64,000 nucleotides of DNA from Microbotryomycetes sp. JL201 (Eukaryota; Basidiomycota; Microbotryomycetes): assembly GCA_033819885.1 (NCBI GenBank), contig JAQYUZ010000040.1, positions 62,001-126,000 on the forward strand, written 5' to 3'. The notes below the pieces were generated by a model. It had not been told where the DNA came from. It made no database searches and saw only the letters and a program-made list of their open reading frames with translations. A program made the position numbers and the translations under genes. Positions 46,584 to 57,906 of this stretch are shown piece after piece. The stretch's first letter is position 1. The number at the start of each line of letters is the position of its first letter.

Positions 46584-48209
46584 CTAACCGATGATCTAAC
46601 GACAAAATCTGATTAGAAGCGCATTTCACCAGCTGTACACGGCACTCACCATCTTGCCATCTCCTTCTTCGAAACCGTACTCCGGCACCTCGAGATTAAG
46701 TGGGCTGCGTGCGAAAGAGCGTCGTCAGCACGAATCGCATTGACTACGCAGCGGCTGTGGCTCGAGGAAGAGCGCGGACGCGGCCCTGCGCCCATCATTC
46801 CACTGTGCGCGCAGATAGGATACTCACGCGGGGCCTCGTCGAATGCGTCCAGAGATGTCGTAGTGAGAACCATCTGAGAGTAACAATGATGAGCTGATCA
46901 GCGCAAGCGCCCGTCGAGCTCGGAGAAGCACAGCTCACGGCAAGGGCAGTACCATCCTCCGTAGTCGCCAGCTTCGCCGATGGGCACGCAACCCAAGTGG
47001 GTGCACACGCCGAGCATGACAAGCCTGTTTCGGTAAATCAGCGTGGGTTCCGTAGAAGGAGAGCGCTGCACGTCATGTTCGGACACTTACCACTCTGGTT
47101 TCTGCACACGATCAGAATCGGCCTGTGGATCTCGCAACGACTTGACGTCGACAGCGTTGGCCTCCTTGATTTCGTCAGCCGTCCTGTGGCGAATGAAGAC
47201 GGGCTTGCCTCGCCACTTGATAATGACGTTCTTGCCTTCTGGGATCGTCGACAAGTCAACCTCGACTTTGGCCAATGCCAAGACGTCTGATGATGCCGAC
47301 ATGTTGGTCAAAAAGTCGGCAACAGTTGACTTTGCGCCGGCAGCCGAGATCAAACCCATCGAGCCGACAACAAAGTACGAGAATGCGCGTCCAGATGTCT
47401 CGGAGGTGCCCTTGGTGTAAGGTGTAAAGTTGGGAACCTGTGCGGACGCTGACAGCGACTTTGATGACGTCGACATGAGGCGTTGTTGGAACGGACGAGC
47501 GGGAGGAGCTGCAAACAGTGGTCAGTCGGGTATTCTCGCGATCGAACAGCGCTCAACAGCATTGCTGTAAATTTTGCCAGGCCGCCGAGTGATCTACGCC
47601 GCGTGTTACAGTATATGACGATGTTCGATCGCTGCGCGCATTCATTGGACGTTCGGTGGTGTTGCCGACGTCGTGAACATCGCGCAGCTATGGCATCGAA
47701 ACTGTCCAGGCACAGAGCGAGCGGCTTTGAGGATGCGAGGACGCGCTGTCGATGTCGCGGTGCACTCGTTGTCGTGCATGAGCTGTTCCGGCGGCGCCCG
47801 CGACGAAAGACGCAGACGGTCGATGCTCGCCGAGTGCGGGCACGCACGCGGATTCTGTCATGTCACAGGCCAGCAAGCAATAGTGTCGAGCGGCCCTGGG
47901 CAGTGTTTGGGGCGCTGTAGGCTCGATGTGTACGACGAGCGGGCGGCTGACGGGGCCAATCGCGACTCGTTCGAAAACGGACGACTCACCATTGACGTGT
48001 GAGCGGGCGACGAGGCCAGCGACGCCGACATCTGTCCTGGCAGACCACTTGGGAATGCGGTCGAACGCCGTGCGTGCCTCACCGTCGGCGTGAGCGTGTG
48101 CATCGTGGCCGGCCGAGGCGTGCAGGTTCAAGCCGCGCGCGACAGGCACGCCACTGGCCAACACGCGCGCAGTCGGAGCAACATTGATCGCACCGCGAAC
48201 GACAGACAT
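46584..48209 (-). CDS. RIP1: Rieske iron-sulfur protein of the bc1 complex
   Basis: Six exons (47990-48209, 47091-47508, 46939-47024, 46828-46873, 46650-46704, 46584-46595) give 278 residues. A presequence and hinge region precede a transmembrane segment ([19 protein letters not shown]). The 2Fe-2S cluster ligands are in CTHLGC and [12 protein letters not shown]; the second motif is interrupted by an intron inside the histidine codon. The final exon is 12 nt and codes for IIG plus the stop, restoring the usual C-terminus. Reading on without that splice would end in SAVYSW. Intron 1 (47509-47989, 481 nt) is the longest in the window. The gene is divergent from SFT2 with 270 bp between them. 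Confidence 0.95.
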
Positions 48210-48479
48210 GCTGAGCTGCGTCAGGAATGGGCGGGAGGCGTTCGACTGCAACGACGACGAATCCAAAAAACCCGCGAGATCAATAGGAGGCTATGCACGG
48301 CCATCTCAAGCTATGCACAGACGGCCAGTGTTTGCAGTGTATCAATTGGAACTCCGTGCATTCCTAGCTCCCATTTACTGCCTCGCAATTTGACCGCGAT
48401 GACAGCGCCGTAGCCTCGCAGCGCGTCGAGACGCGCGTGTCCTCCGCGTCTAGACGCATCAACGCCTACACGCTACGTC

Positions 48480-49505
48480 ATGGAGACGATCACTAGCACC
48501 TGGAACAAGCTGAGCGGGTCAGAGACGGCACAGGCTGTCAATCCGATGCAGTTGGTCGAGCAAGACAAAAGTGCTTTCGAATTCCTGCAACTCACGCGCC
48601 AGCAGCGACTGATTTGCTTCGGTGCGTCCTTGAGCAATTTCCCATTGAGTATCAGCGCCATCATACCGCCTTTGAGCGCGGCCAACGGCGACACAATCTC
48701 AAGGGGCCCAAGCTCCTCGCACAGCCAGCCCTGGAACAATATAGACGTTTTGGATGCAGCTAGGCTGCTAACGAATTCTTTGAATCAGGCGCATGCATCG
48801 TTGGCGGTTTCGCCATTTCCCTGCTTGGATCGATCCTCTTCATCTTTGGGCAAATCGCCACTTTTGCTCGTCAGGCCCACTGCACAGCCTCGATCCTGTC
48901 GGCCAGACCAATTGATCTGCTCTCGTGCACAGTTCTCTACACGATTGGTGTCATCGTATCGCTAGTTGGAACAGGATTCTTGATTGGGGCAAGCAACTTC
49001 GAGCGGTTCATAATATCTTTGACCTTACTAATACGGTCCCAAGCGCAGTTCAAAAGACAATGGCAGCTCATGTGGGACCCAGTCCGAGCGACTGCGGCAG
49101 GTCAGTGTAACCGTTGATGCGCAAGCCGTGGCGTACGCTGAATCGGACACCTCACACAGCCATCTTTATACTTTGCATCGCATTGGTCGTGAGTAACACG
49201 TTCGTGACAGTCATCGGCTACAGTCGCTCATGGGTCCGTCTCGCAGTTTGTCTTCGCTTTCGCCATTGAGATTGAGCGAGTTGTCTTGAATTTGCTTGAT
49301 GACGAGAGACTGACCCCGATGCATCTGCGTTTGAAGCGTGCTCGTCATCGTATTTGCCGTTGCAACATACGTTGCATACGCATGGTACTCTCTAGTGAGT
49401 AGCGCAAAGCAGGGGACGGCTCGTCAGAATATTGACCCGGATTGCACATGTTAGTCGTACATTCCTTATGCGAGAGCTTTGGCGAAGAAACTATGGCCCT
49501 GGTAG
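48480..49505 (+). CDS. SFT2: SFT2-like Golgi transport protein
   Basis: Resolved exons are 48480-48621, 48789-48869, 48933-48988, 49049-49100, 49160-49188, one ending 49394, and 49455-49505. They encode a short cytosolic N-terminus, then four hydrophobic helices (GGFAISLLGSILFIFGQIATF, YTIGVIVSLVGTGFLIG, IFILCIALV, and a fourth through AWYSL), and end SYIPYARALAKKLWPW, a hallmark of SFT2/GOT1-family proteins that act in endosome-to-Golgi fusion. One intron (48989-49048) has a GC donor. The join between about 49189 and the exon starting near 49340 could not be resolved: FVFAFAI-like coding is visible at 49243-49265 but its phase does not meet the next exon. Confidence 0.8.
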
Positions 49506-49611
49506 TCTACTTTTGTTGTTTTACCCATTCCTGCAATTTCCTCTGTTGTGACTTTAGACCACGCCTTGTCTTGCGCCCGTCTTGTTGTGCCCTCGGCCTC
49601 CCTCCAGAACC

Positions 49612-50243
49612 ATGTCTGCACGTTATTGCGTCACTTCACTTTCTTCACGAGCTTGGTCGACATTGCTGCACCAATCACCTGCATCCTCAACGGCGTTTGC
49701 GTCGACGAGCAAGACACTTTTACCTTGCTTCACGCGCGCCGCAGCTCGACATGCACACACCCATTGCTCCGCGAGACCTTACTCGACTCGGCCTCCTTCT
49801 GCATCGGATCAATCAGCTGCAAGACCGACCAAACCGTCCAGCTATTTTGTTGCCCGGACAAGAAGCGGCAATTTGCCAGTGTACACGGATTTGAAAGGAT
49901 CAGGAACAGGATCATATTGCTTGACATTGATCAGAAACGTCGATGGAGACTTGGAAGTGAGTCGATAGATTCTCAGGCGGTCCTTTGTTCGTGGCCGTGG
50001 TCGTCCGTCCGTTAATGACAGCGCGCGTGTATTCTTGGTTTTATTGTCTGTTCCGTCCCTCAGGCACTAAGGAGAGACGTTGCGACGTTTCTCTTTACAG
50101 ACGACCCAGCTGCCGAGCCATCTAAAGCCTCACTCAGAGCTGCACTCGATCAAGTTCAACTCAAGAATCAAGCTCGTCAACTAGTCATCAAAGGTGATTA
50201 CAGTCGAGAGCTGAAAGAATGGCTTGCAAGTTTGCACTTCTAA
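49612..50243 (+). CDS. IMG2: mitochondrial large-ribosomal protein mL49 (Img2)
   Basis: Two exons (49612-49956, 50064-50243) give 174 residues. A Ser/Thr/Arg-rich presequence of about 70 residues is followed by the mL49 domain: SYFVARTRSGNLPVYTDLK, LTLIRNVDGDLEALRRD and the C-terminal VIKGDYSRELKEWLASLHF. The spacing and last block match Img2/mL49, needed for mitochondrial translation. The start lies 106 bp after the SFT2 stop. Confidence 0.9.
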
Positions 50244-50372
50244 GTCGCAAAGGCTGGAATGATAATGCAACAACAAAGGTTTCTTTCGATTTTTGCCACG
50301 CCACGAAAGAGTGAGAGAAAAGAGACAGAGGAAAAGTACTGCAAGAAAGAAAAAGAAAAAAGCAAAACGTCT

Positions 50373-53300
50373 TCAACCCATATTGAGCCGCTGCATATTC
50401 CTATCCAACGACTGATGTCTTGCTCCCGCTTTCTCATTAAATTGCCCTCGACCGGTGCCACCCGCATTGTTTTTCGTCGTTTGGGGAGTTCGAGGTTTGT
50501 TTGGATCGAATAAGGCGGTTGATCTCGGTGGAGGCCGTCTCAAGTCTGGTCCAGACATGATTGGACCCGAACCCGATGGTGGAACAAAGTACATTGGCAT
50601 CGCCGGTGTCTGACCGTGTTGGACGACTTGATCCATCTGATTTGGGAACATTGATGGACCCATTCCGAACGTCGGATGGGGGTAAGGCACGGACGGATGT
50701 GGATAAGGACCTCCTGCAAACGAAGGCGGTGGTGGCACCGGGGCCCATGCGGTTGGGCGTCGTGAATGAGGTTCGACGAGATACGGACCGCTTTGTTCTG
50801 GTGGAGCATGTCCAGCTGTCATACTCGACGATTGCCAAGCAGAGACAGATCCAGGTCCGGACGAAGGCATACGCTCGGGCGGGGCCGGGCCGCGCACGAG
50901 TCCTTTGAGGTGACCTCCTCCTCCAGCAGAAGAAGTGGACATCGAACCATCCTCTGACGCGGCCGAGGCCGAGCCGAAGGACGAAGCTCTAGATTTTTTG
51001 CTACCAGCCGTCGAGCTGTTGCCGCCCGACGAATGCCTCGACACCCACGTCGGTTTCGCAGGCAAGCTCGGGTGAGGCTTCGCTCTTATCGTTCCTGAAA
51101 CGGACTGAAGAGCCCCGGTCTCGTCGTGATCATTGGTCCCGTCGTTCTCGTCAGATTTGACGCTAGCGCGCTCGCTCGCGTCGCCGCTGCTGAGCTTGGA
51201 CCCCGCTTCCTCATCTACGTTCGAGTTGCCAATAACCGAATTGACCGATTGACTAGCCGAGTACGACGTTCGCTTGATCGGTACACGGTGTGGCACATGT
51301 CCGCTCGAGCTTGATCGCGTGCTCGCCACCGAAGTCGAGGACTGGAAAGGTCCGCCGACGCATGCGGCGCTGGTACCACCACCACCACTACCGCCACCGC
51401 CACCCGACGCATTGCGACTAGAAGTCGACCCTTGCGGTACACCGACGACGCTGCCGTCTGCGAAACGCATCAAGTAGGTCGAGCTTGTCGACCCTCGCTC
51501 TGATGGAGTCGAGCTCCGACCGTGCTGCGACGATCCGACAGAGCTCGTCGACAGAGCCGGAGACGGCAAGGGCTGAGATCGTGACCAAGATTGCTGTTGA
51601 TGTTGGGTTTGCTGTTGCTGCAACACGTCCCCGTGCGAATTTCCCAGCGGCGGAAATGCGGTTATGGAGGCCGGATGCGGATAAACCAGTGAATGAACAG
51701 GAGACGCGTTGGGCCCAGTGCTGAAGGTTTGCTGCTGTTGGTAGACGTACGTTTGTCCGGCATACTGCTCGTGCACTTCGGAATACATGTACCCGCTGCT
51801 CCAGTCCGGAGGTTGATCAAAAGGTGGAGCCGAAGGTCGCAGGTAAGGCGCTCCGAATGACGACATGGACGTGGATGTTGACGGACCATATGTCGAACTG
51901 CCTTGAACGCCAGAGTGTACGCTCGAAAATGACGCCTCGGAAGGCGGTGCCCTCCCGCCCACTGACATGGCTGCACTACTCCGAGAACGGGTCGAACCGG
52001 CCGAGTTCGGACGCGTGATGACAGCAGGCGAAGTCGTGCTCGTAGGTGATTCGGTCACGGACGACGGAGGCTTCGGCTCATCCTGCTGGCTGAAAATGCG
52101 GTCCCTAGCCTCTTTGTACGCCGCCTCCCTCTCTTCCAGCGTCATGTCTTTCCTACTCTTGAGCGCTCTGGGGTCGTCTTCCGCAGCGCCTGTAGATGAC
52201 GAAGCTGACGACGTTGACCGGGGGGGACCCGACCTCGGCAGGATCCTGAGAATCTGCGGCGACTGTGAGGCAGTTTCTGCGACATTTATAAGTGCAGGCG
52301 ACACGGACGAAGATGTAGCGAGCTGCGGGGGCGTCGATGTGCCCGAGTGAATACGTAATGGACTCGACGAGGTCGAGCTGGTGACTAAATTGTCGTCTTG
52401 CACCGGTGGTGGCACGAATTCGGCCAGTTTGTGGTCGGGCCTGCAGAATGTTGAGATCAACAGGATGCTTGGAATGGGAAAGGTGCAATACTTGCATTCT
52501 AGTCCGGTCCGATTTGACGAGGACTACCATGCCAGGCGATGCTGCTCCGGGTGTGATAGCCCAAGACGCCACTGGCGCTGCTTCGACTTCTCGGATGATT
52601 CCAAATACATCCGCCAAGCGATGCAGCAGTAACCGTTGGTACGAATTGAGATTTGGCGGAAAGTAGGGCGGAGACAGTGGCAACCGCGTAGCGCTGCATC
52701 GCAAGAGCTCGTTCAGCGGCACGTTCGGACATTTCCAAAGCGGAAACGCACGCGTGGCTAGCAACGAAGCGTTCCATTTCCGTTTCTGCTCTCAGGAGAA
52801 AGATGCGATCGCGCGTGTGGCCAAGCGCCGTCAGCAGCACTTGGTCCAGTTTTGGCGGCGAACGAGTTTTGCCAGCTTGGTCCGATGCTCCGACACCACC
52901 TGTTTGATCGCCAACGAGGTTCTGCGAGTCGTTAGCGACATCGCTCGTTGTTCCGTTCGACTGCGCAGCGTCGTCTGTCGCGCTTGTACTATGGCGTTTC
53001 GACCTGGTATCGACCGTGAGAAGTTTACTTTCACTACTCGCGCGATGCAAAGTCGAGTGTGAGCCGTCCGCGCCGTCATGTGGTTGCTCCCCGCCGTCGT
53101 CCTCGAGGGTTGGCGTTGATGAGGCCATGGCTGACGCCGGTCGCCTCAGCAATGTCACTTTGCGCAAGTTTGTGACGTGGTGAGCCGGTGTGTCCCCAGC
53201 TAGGGCGGTAGTGTTGGCGGGCGAGCCGTTTGTTCCGTCGTCCGATGGCCGCACAGCGATCGTCTCTCGGCGGTCAGCGTTCGCCGAGCTGCTCGACGCC

Positions 53301-53452
53301 TCGTGAGCGCCAGTTTGCCCGTTTTGATGCGCTCGAGGGTCGATTTGTGCTGTTGCGGTTGGCGTATCGCCCGCTGAGCCGAGTCGTCCGGGCTCGAGCT
53401 CGGGCGACGACGTTGGTCGCCCGCCACGGCCAACTGCTTGTTCGCCAGACAT
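50373..53452 (-). CDS. R3H and SUZ domain RNA-binding protein
   Basis: Three exons (52752-53452, 52496-52693, 50373-52440) give 988 residues. After a low-complexity N-terminus comes the R3H domain: RIFLLRAETEMERFV, PPYFPPNLNSYQRLLLHRLADVFG. The SUZ domain follows as RILPRSGPP ... ALKSRKDMTLEEREAAY. The remaining 550 residues are Ser/Pro/Gly-rich and disordered, with a Gly run. R3H-SUZ proteins bind single-stranded nucleic acid, and relatives (R3HDM1/2, encore) act on mRNA. The second intron (52441-52495) needs a GC donor (GCAAGT) to keep the VPPPVQDD frame. Confidence 0.87.
51377..51412. repeat. glycine-coding GGC/GGT run in R3H-SUZ gene
   Basis: A trinucleotide-like tract (CCACCACC/GCCACC on the plus strand) encodes GGGGSGGGG in the disordered tail. 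Confidence 0.7.
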
Positions 53453-53823
53453 CGCTGGCGACAGTCAGAGGCGCGAGCCGGACCCTGCGCACGGATCAGG
53501 TCACAAGCTGACGCACCGGCGCGATTCGTCAACTTTGACCCAAAAACTCCGCAGCACAGCCGGAAAGCGCACAACCTTGTATCACAATCACATTCAAAGC
53601 GACCGAAAGCTTTCAGTTGTAACAATTTGTGGTCCATCGACCTGACTTGATTTCCGAGTAATACGTCCATGTGAAACAAAAAGCGACTCTCTTAGGCGCG
53701 CTTGGGCCTCTGCACCAAGTTGAGCAATCGAATCGGATACAAGTGCAAAAGAAGCGACAGAGATATACGCCAAACAAAAATAATGTACAGAGCTACTTCA
53801 TGTCACAAGGCCAAGTTTCATGC

Positions 53824-56800
53824 TCAACCATCAATCGCGCCACCACCTGTCCTCGTAATGATCAATCCCAAACCACTGCCACGCGTCTTGACGGCGCCCT
53901 CCTTTTCCAATTCTTTCAAAACTTCACCGAGCTCGCCGTCGTCGACTGGTACCGAACTTTGATCTGCCAAAGTCTTTTTCAACTCTGTCCGCTTGATGCC
54001 GTTCGGTTTGGCGTTGATCAACGAGACCACTTCACGTCGCAACGCTCCCAGCATTGACCTTTGTCTGGAAGATTGTCCACCGAGCAAGTCCAAGTCAATC
54101 AGACCCGTCACAGGGTCCGTAGCAGATTCCTTGAGCGCGTCGCGGATCAACCGGTTCGCTTCTTGAACGTCCTGCACTTCGACATGCAACGAATACCTCA
54201 TTCGAGCATGCGCTTCAGACAAACGGATCATGGACTCGAGCTGTCGGGTCGTTGCCGTAATGCGTCGGCTAGACGTGCGAGCGTCGGCGCCAAGGTTGCG
54301 CATGTCGACGTACGCTTTGACGAGCGCGTCGGAAGCTTCGCCAGTCAAAACAGGATGAATGTGGTTGCGCGCCCACGAAATATATGCTGACAAGTCTTCA
54401 ACTTTCTGTAAACAATACAAACGGGAGCTGATCAGAACAGTCTCTCAAGATTTCGAGGGCGGTGCTGATGCGCTCACCATGATGTCTGTGCCAGCAGTCA
54501 TCGGTCGATCTTCCAAATACAGAGAAACCAAGTGAGACGCCAGCCGTCTATCGTTGGCTTCGTCAATCCGGTCCAAGACGAGATACAGCAAGTCGAAACG
54601 TGAGATCAACGTCGGTGGCAAGTCAATGTTGCGCGTGATTGGCCAGTTGAGATTGTACTTGCTGCCGACAGGATTGGCTGCCGCCAAGATGGAGGTGCGC
54701 GCATTCAGAGTTGTAATAATTCCAGCCTTGGCAATCGAGATGGTTTGTTGTTCCTGAGCAATCCGGCGCGCACTTGTTAGAGGACAGGGTTCAGCCAACC
54801 ATGACTGATTTTTTGGGCTCACCATAACTTCGTGCAACACACTTCGAGTAGAGTCGGACATCTTATCAAACTCGTCAATGCAGCAGATGCCGCCATCAGA
54901 CAAGACGAGCGCGCCACTGTACGGAAGACGGCTATCAGTCGAGCACGACCAATCAGACCACCGCGTACCCACCTTTCAAGAACAAGCTGCTTCGAGTCGG
55001 GGTCGCGTGTCACATACGCCGTCAGACCAACGGCGGATGAACCTTTGCCGGAAGTGTAAACGCCACGTGGCGCAATCTTGTGCACATACTGCGTTCGCGA
55101 TCAGACGTAAGTGAGAGAGCTTGCATGCAGCAGACGTTCGCGGCTGAACGACTGACCTGCAAAATCTGCGACTTGGAGGTACCGGGATCACCAACGAGCA
55201 ACACGTTGATGTCGCCGCGATACCTTGGCCCGCCGCCTCCGCCACCTTTCGCGATGTTCTTATTCGTGCCACCGAACAGTTGCAACAAGATGCCCTTCTT
55301 AACGTCGTCCATCTCCCAGATTGAAGGCGCCAACGACCTTGCCAAATAGTCGTAAATGTCTGGTCTCCTCGATATTTCTACCAAACGCTCCTTGAGCTTC
55401 GCTTGAACGGTCGCTTCTCGGTCTTGTGCGACGTTATTCTCGTCGTCCATGTCCATCTCGTGTGTAGGCTCATCCTCAGTCTCTCCACCGATACCGATCG
55501 TGCCACGTCGATCGTCTGCCAACCTCGTTGACGAATCGACGCCCATGCGACGCTTGTCCGTTTTGCGCACATGTACGACGTCAAGGTACGTCTTGAACAG
55601 AGACTTGACGGTGCGTACACGTGGGTTGATGCGAACGGTGGCGGACCGGAAGATACCGGTCAACGAAACACGGTCTCCCGGCTTGATAGAGTCGACGAGC
55701 TCGTCATACAGACACAGCGAGACGGTATGGGGCGTTTGACCGTCAGGAACGGCGTCTGAGATCATGTGGGATTAGAAAACGCCTATGGGGCCGTCGATTC
55801 ACGGCGCCTGCTCACCTGGCGTCTCTTGTAGCCTGACAACTTGACGGTCTGCAAACTCGCATCGGTTGTGAACCATATTCATCGAACCGACTTGACCGCA
55901 AACTTCTCGTGGGCATTTCTCGGGCTCGGCAATCTGCCCTCGATCAATCTCGACCGTCATCGAGTGCGAGCAAACACCACATCGGAAGAACGCTGGGCAC
56001 GACAAGCATCAATACTTGTGCTGACGAGACAACAGCCGAGCAATACTAGACTGACCAACTTTCATATCTGGGATGACGGCAGTTGCGCGAATCGCAAGAC
56101 CTTTGATGCATACAATCTTGTCGATGTCTTGCGGATTCAAATCGCGCAAATTCACGTGGCGTTGTCCGCCAAACGGACGAATTTTAAAAGTTGCTGCCTC
56201 CATCTGTTCAGCGCGCTGGTTGTTTTCGGCACGCTGGGTCGCATTGCCCAAGTTTTCGTACGCAAAGTCGAGCGCGGCGTCCTTGAGAACTTGATCGAGG
56301 ATTGGCACGACTTCATGGGGATAATTTTGCAAGTTGCGGTACAGCTTGCCAAATTCTTTGTCCTTTTTGGACACGTCGAGCCCTTGCCTCTCGCGGTGCC
56401 TGAATGCGAGCAAGTCAATCACGTCCAAGTTCAGATTGGTCTGGCCAGTGTCGCGCATGCGCTCGAGATAATGCTGGTAAATTTTCCTTCCTGGTGCCTC
56501 TTTGGCGTACGCAAAGTCGACAGCGGCACGCTCGAGCTCGTCTTGAGCTTCGGCAAACCGTTCGGCATCGTAAGTTTGACGATCCTCGGCCCTGAAATCG
56601 TCCAAGAACCATCTGAAAGCGCTCATAGTTGATGCAATTGTCACGTCAGTGCCCCAAATGACGGTTACGGCCTCGTTCTCTTCTTCGTCTTCCATGTTTT
56701 CGTCCTGGCCGTTGCCACCGACGCCGCCTGCAATCGAGGATGTCGGCATCTGATCTCGCTGGCGTCCACCGGACGCGGCGGACGACGTTGGTAGGCCAGG

Positions 56801-57435
56801 ACCATTCTGTCTGTTCCGAGTGGCGGATGAGCGATGTTGTCGGATTGGCGTTAGAGGGAGGCCCGAATGGATATCGCCGCGATGAGCCCGTCTCGGGGTA
56901 GGTGAGCCTCCTTCGGACCTTTCGGGCACATGAGGACAGTCAGGTTCTCCAAGCCTCGTTTCGTATCGATCTCGCGCTTGCTGCGGCTTACCCAGGGAAA
57001 AACAAGGGCGAGTCGTCGCGGTTCTGGCGCGAAGTGCCACCGGCAGGATCGGACGAAGGTCCTCCTGCCGAGCTGGCTCCTCGCGCGCCAAAAAGGGCTT
57101 GTTGCCGCAGACTGTTTGCTGGGCGCGATGCTGACGACGACGGGAATGGCAGTGGAGACGACCCTGCGAGAGGAGCAAACAGTCAATCAATCTGCGGACG
57201 GGCCGGGCGACTGTAGCTTGCCTGCTGGTGCGTCGCTGTTGAACAAGCGACGTCGGTTCAGATCTGCTTGAGAGTTCTCGTTACCATGTGAAGCGTCCGA
57301 TGAAGGGTGTAGGCCGCCTGCGCTGCTCGAAGGGAAAGCGAGCGGCGAGGACGCGCCCATCTCGGCCTGCTGCTGGCCCGCCGTGGGCTGTGATTGCTGT
57401 TGTACATCGTCCAAGTCCATATGGTCGTCGTCCAT
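53824..57435 (-). CDS. MCM4: MCM4 replicative helicase subunit
   Basis: Nine exons (57222-57435, 56992-57163, 56056-56918, 55816-55992, 55157-55755, 54973-55088, 54823-54916, 54478-54753, 53824-54405) give 1,030 residues. A Ser/Pro-rich N-terminal tail ends in [19 protein letters not shown], typical of Mcm4 and a target of DDK and CDK. A zinc site CGVC...C...C follows at about 419-446. The AAA+ core has Walker [10 protein letters not shown], Walker [18 protein letters not shown] and the arginine finger in LISRFDL. The winged-helix C-terminus ends in a short Gly-rich tail. The subunit works in the Mcm2-7 ring that unwinds DNA at forks. Intron 1 (57164-57221) has a GC donor. Confidence 0.95.
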
Positions 57436-57906
57436 GGCGGCTGTGAGTATGCCAGAGTCAGCAGTGCGATCAATGTCGTGCGGCCGTCCGACGCGTCGTC
57501 AATTCGCCTGGGCTGCACGCGAGCAACAGATGCCTGACAAGGCCAAACACGACCTTGAGCAGTGGGCTGCTCAGTTTGAGGCATGGACTCGGTCTCACCT
57601 GCGTTGTACCCGAGAGCTGAACGTATTCGGCGAGCGTCAGAAGGATGGAACACGCGCGGCGGCGGCGGGCTCGACACGCGACGCGACGCGTAAATGCCGA
57701 CAAAATACCTTAATTGTCAAATGCGATTCGTTTTCTCGTTCGCAAAAATCAGCAGGGTGCTCTGGATGATTAGATACGCTATAACAGGCTGGAACAAATG
57801 TGGCTGCACGAGCCTATCAGCAAGCAACCCAATGGGGAAAGTACTCGCTGGGGAGGTTCGACGTCCCCAGGAGCTCGTTGCTTCCGTGCCAAACTAGCAA
57901 CGATCA
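57436..57906. promoter_or_regulatory. divergent promoter region, MCM4 / esterase
   Basis: 471 bp between divergent start codons. It contains an ACGCG-containing stretch (GACACGCGACGCGACGCG, about 57671-57691) close to the MCM4 side, reminiscent of MluI-box (ACGCGT-like) elements that drive S-phase genes in fungi; the match is partial. Confidence 0.4.

Noticed and set aside
46649-46650. Rieske protein ending SAVYSW
   Set aside because: Splicing to the 12-nt exon 46584-46595 gives the conserved short C-terminus (IIG).
47509-47989. snoRNA inside the long Rieske intron
   Set aside because: No convincing C, D, H or ACA box arrangement seen on either strand.
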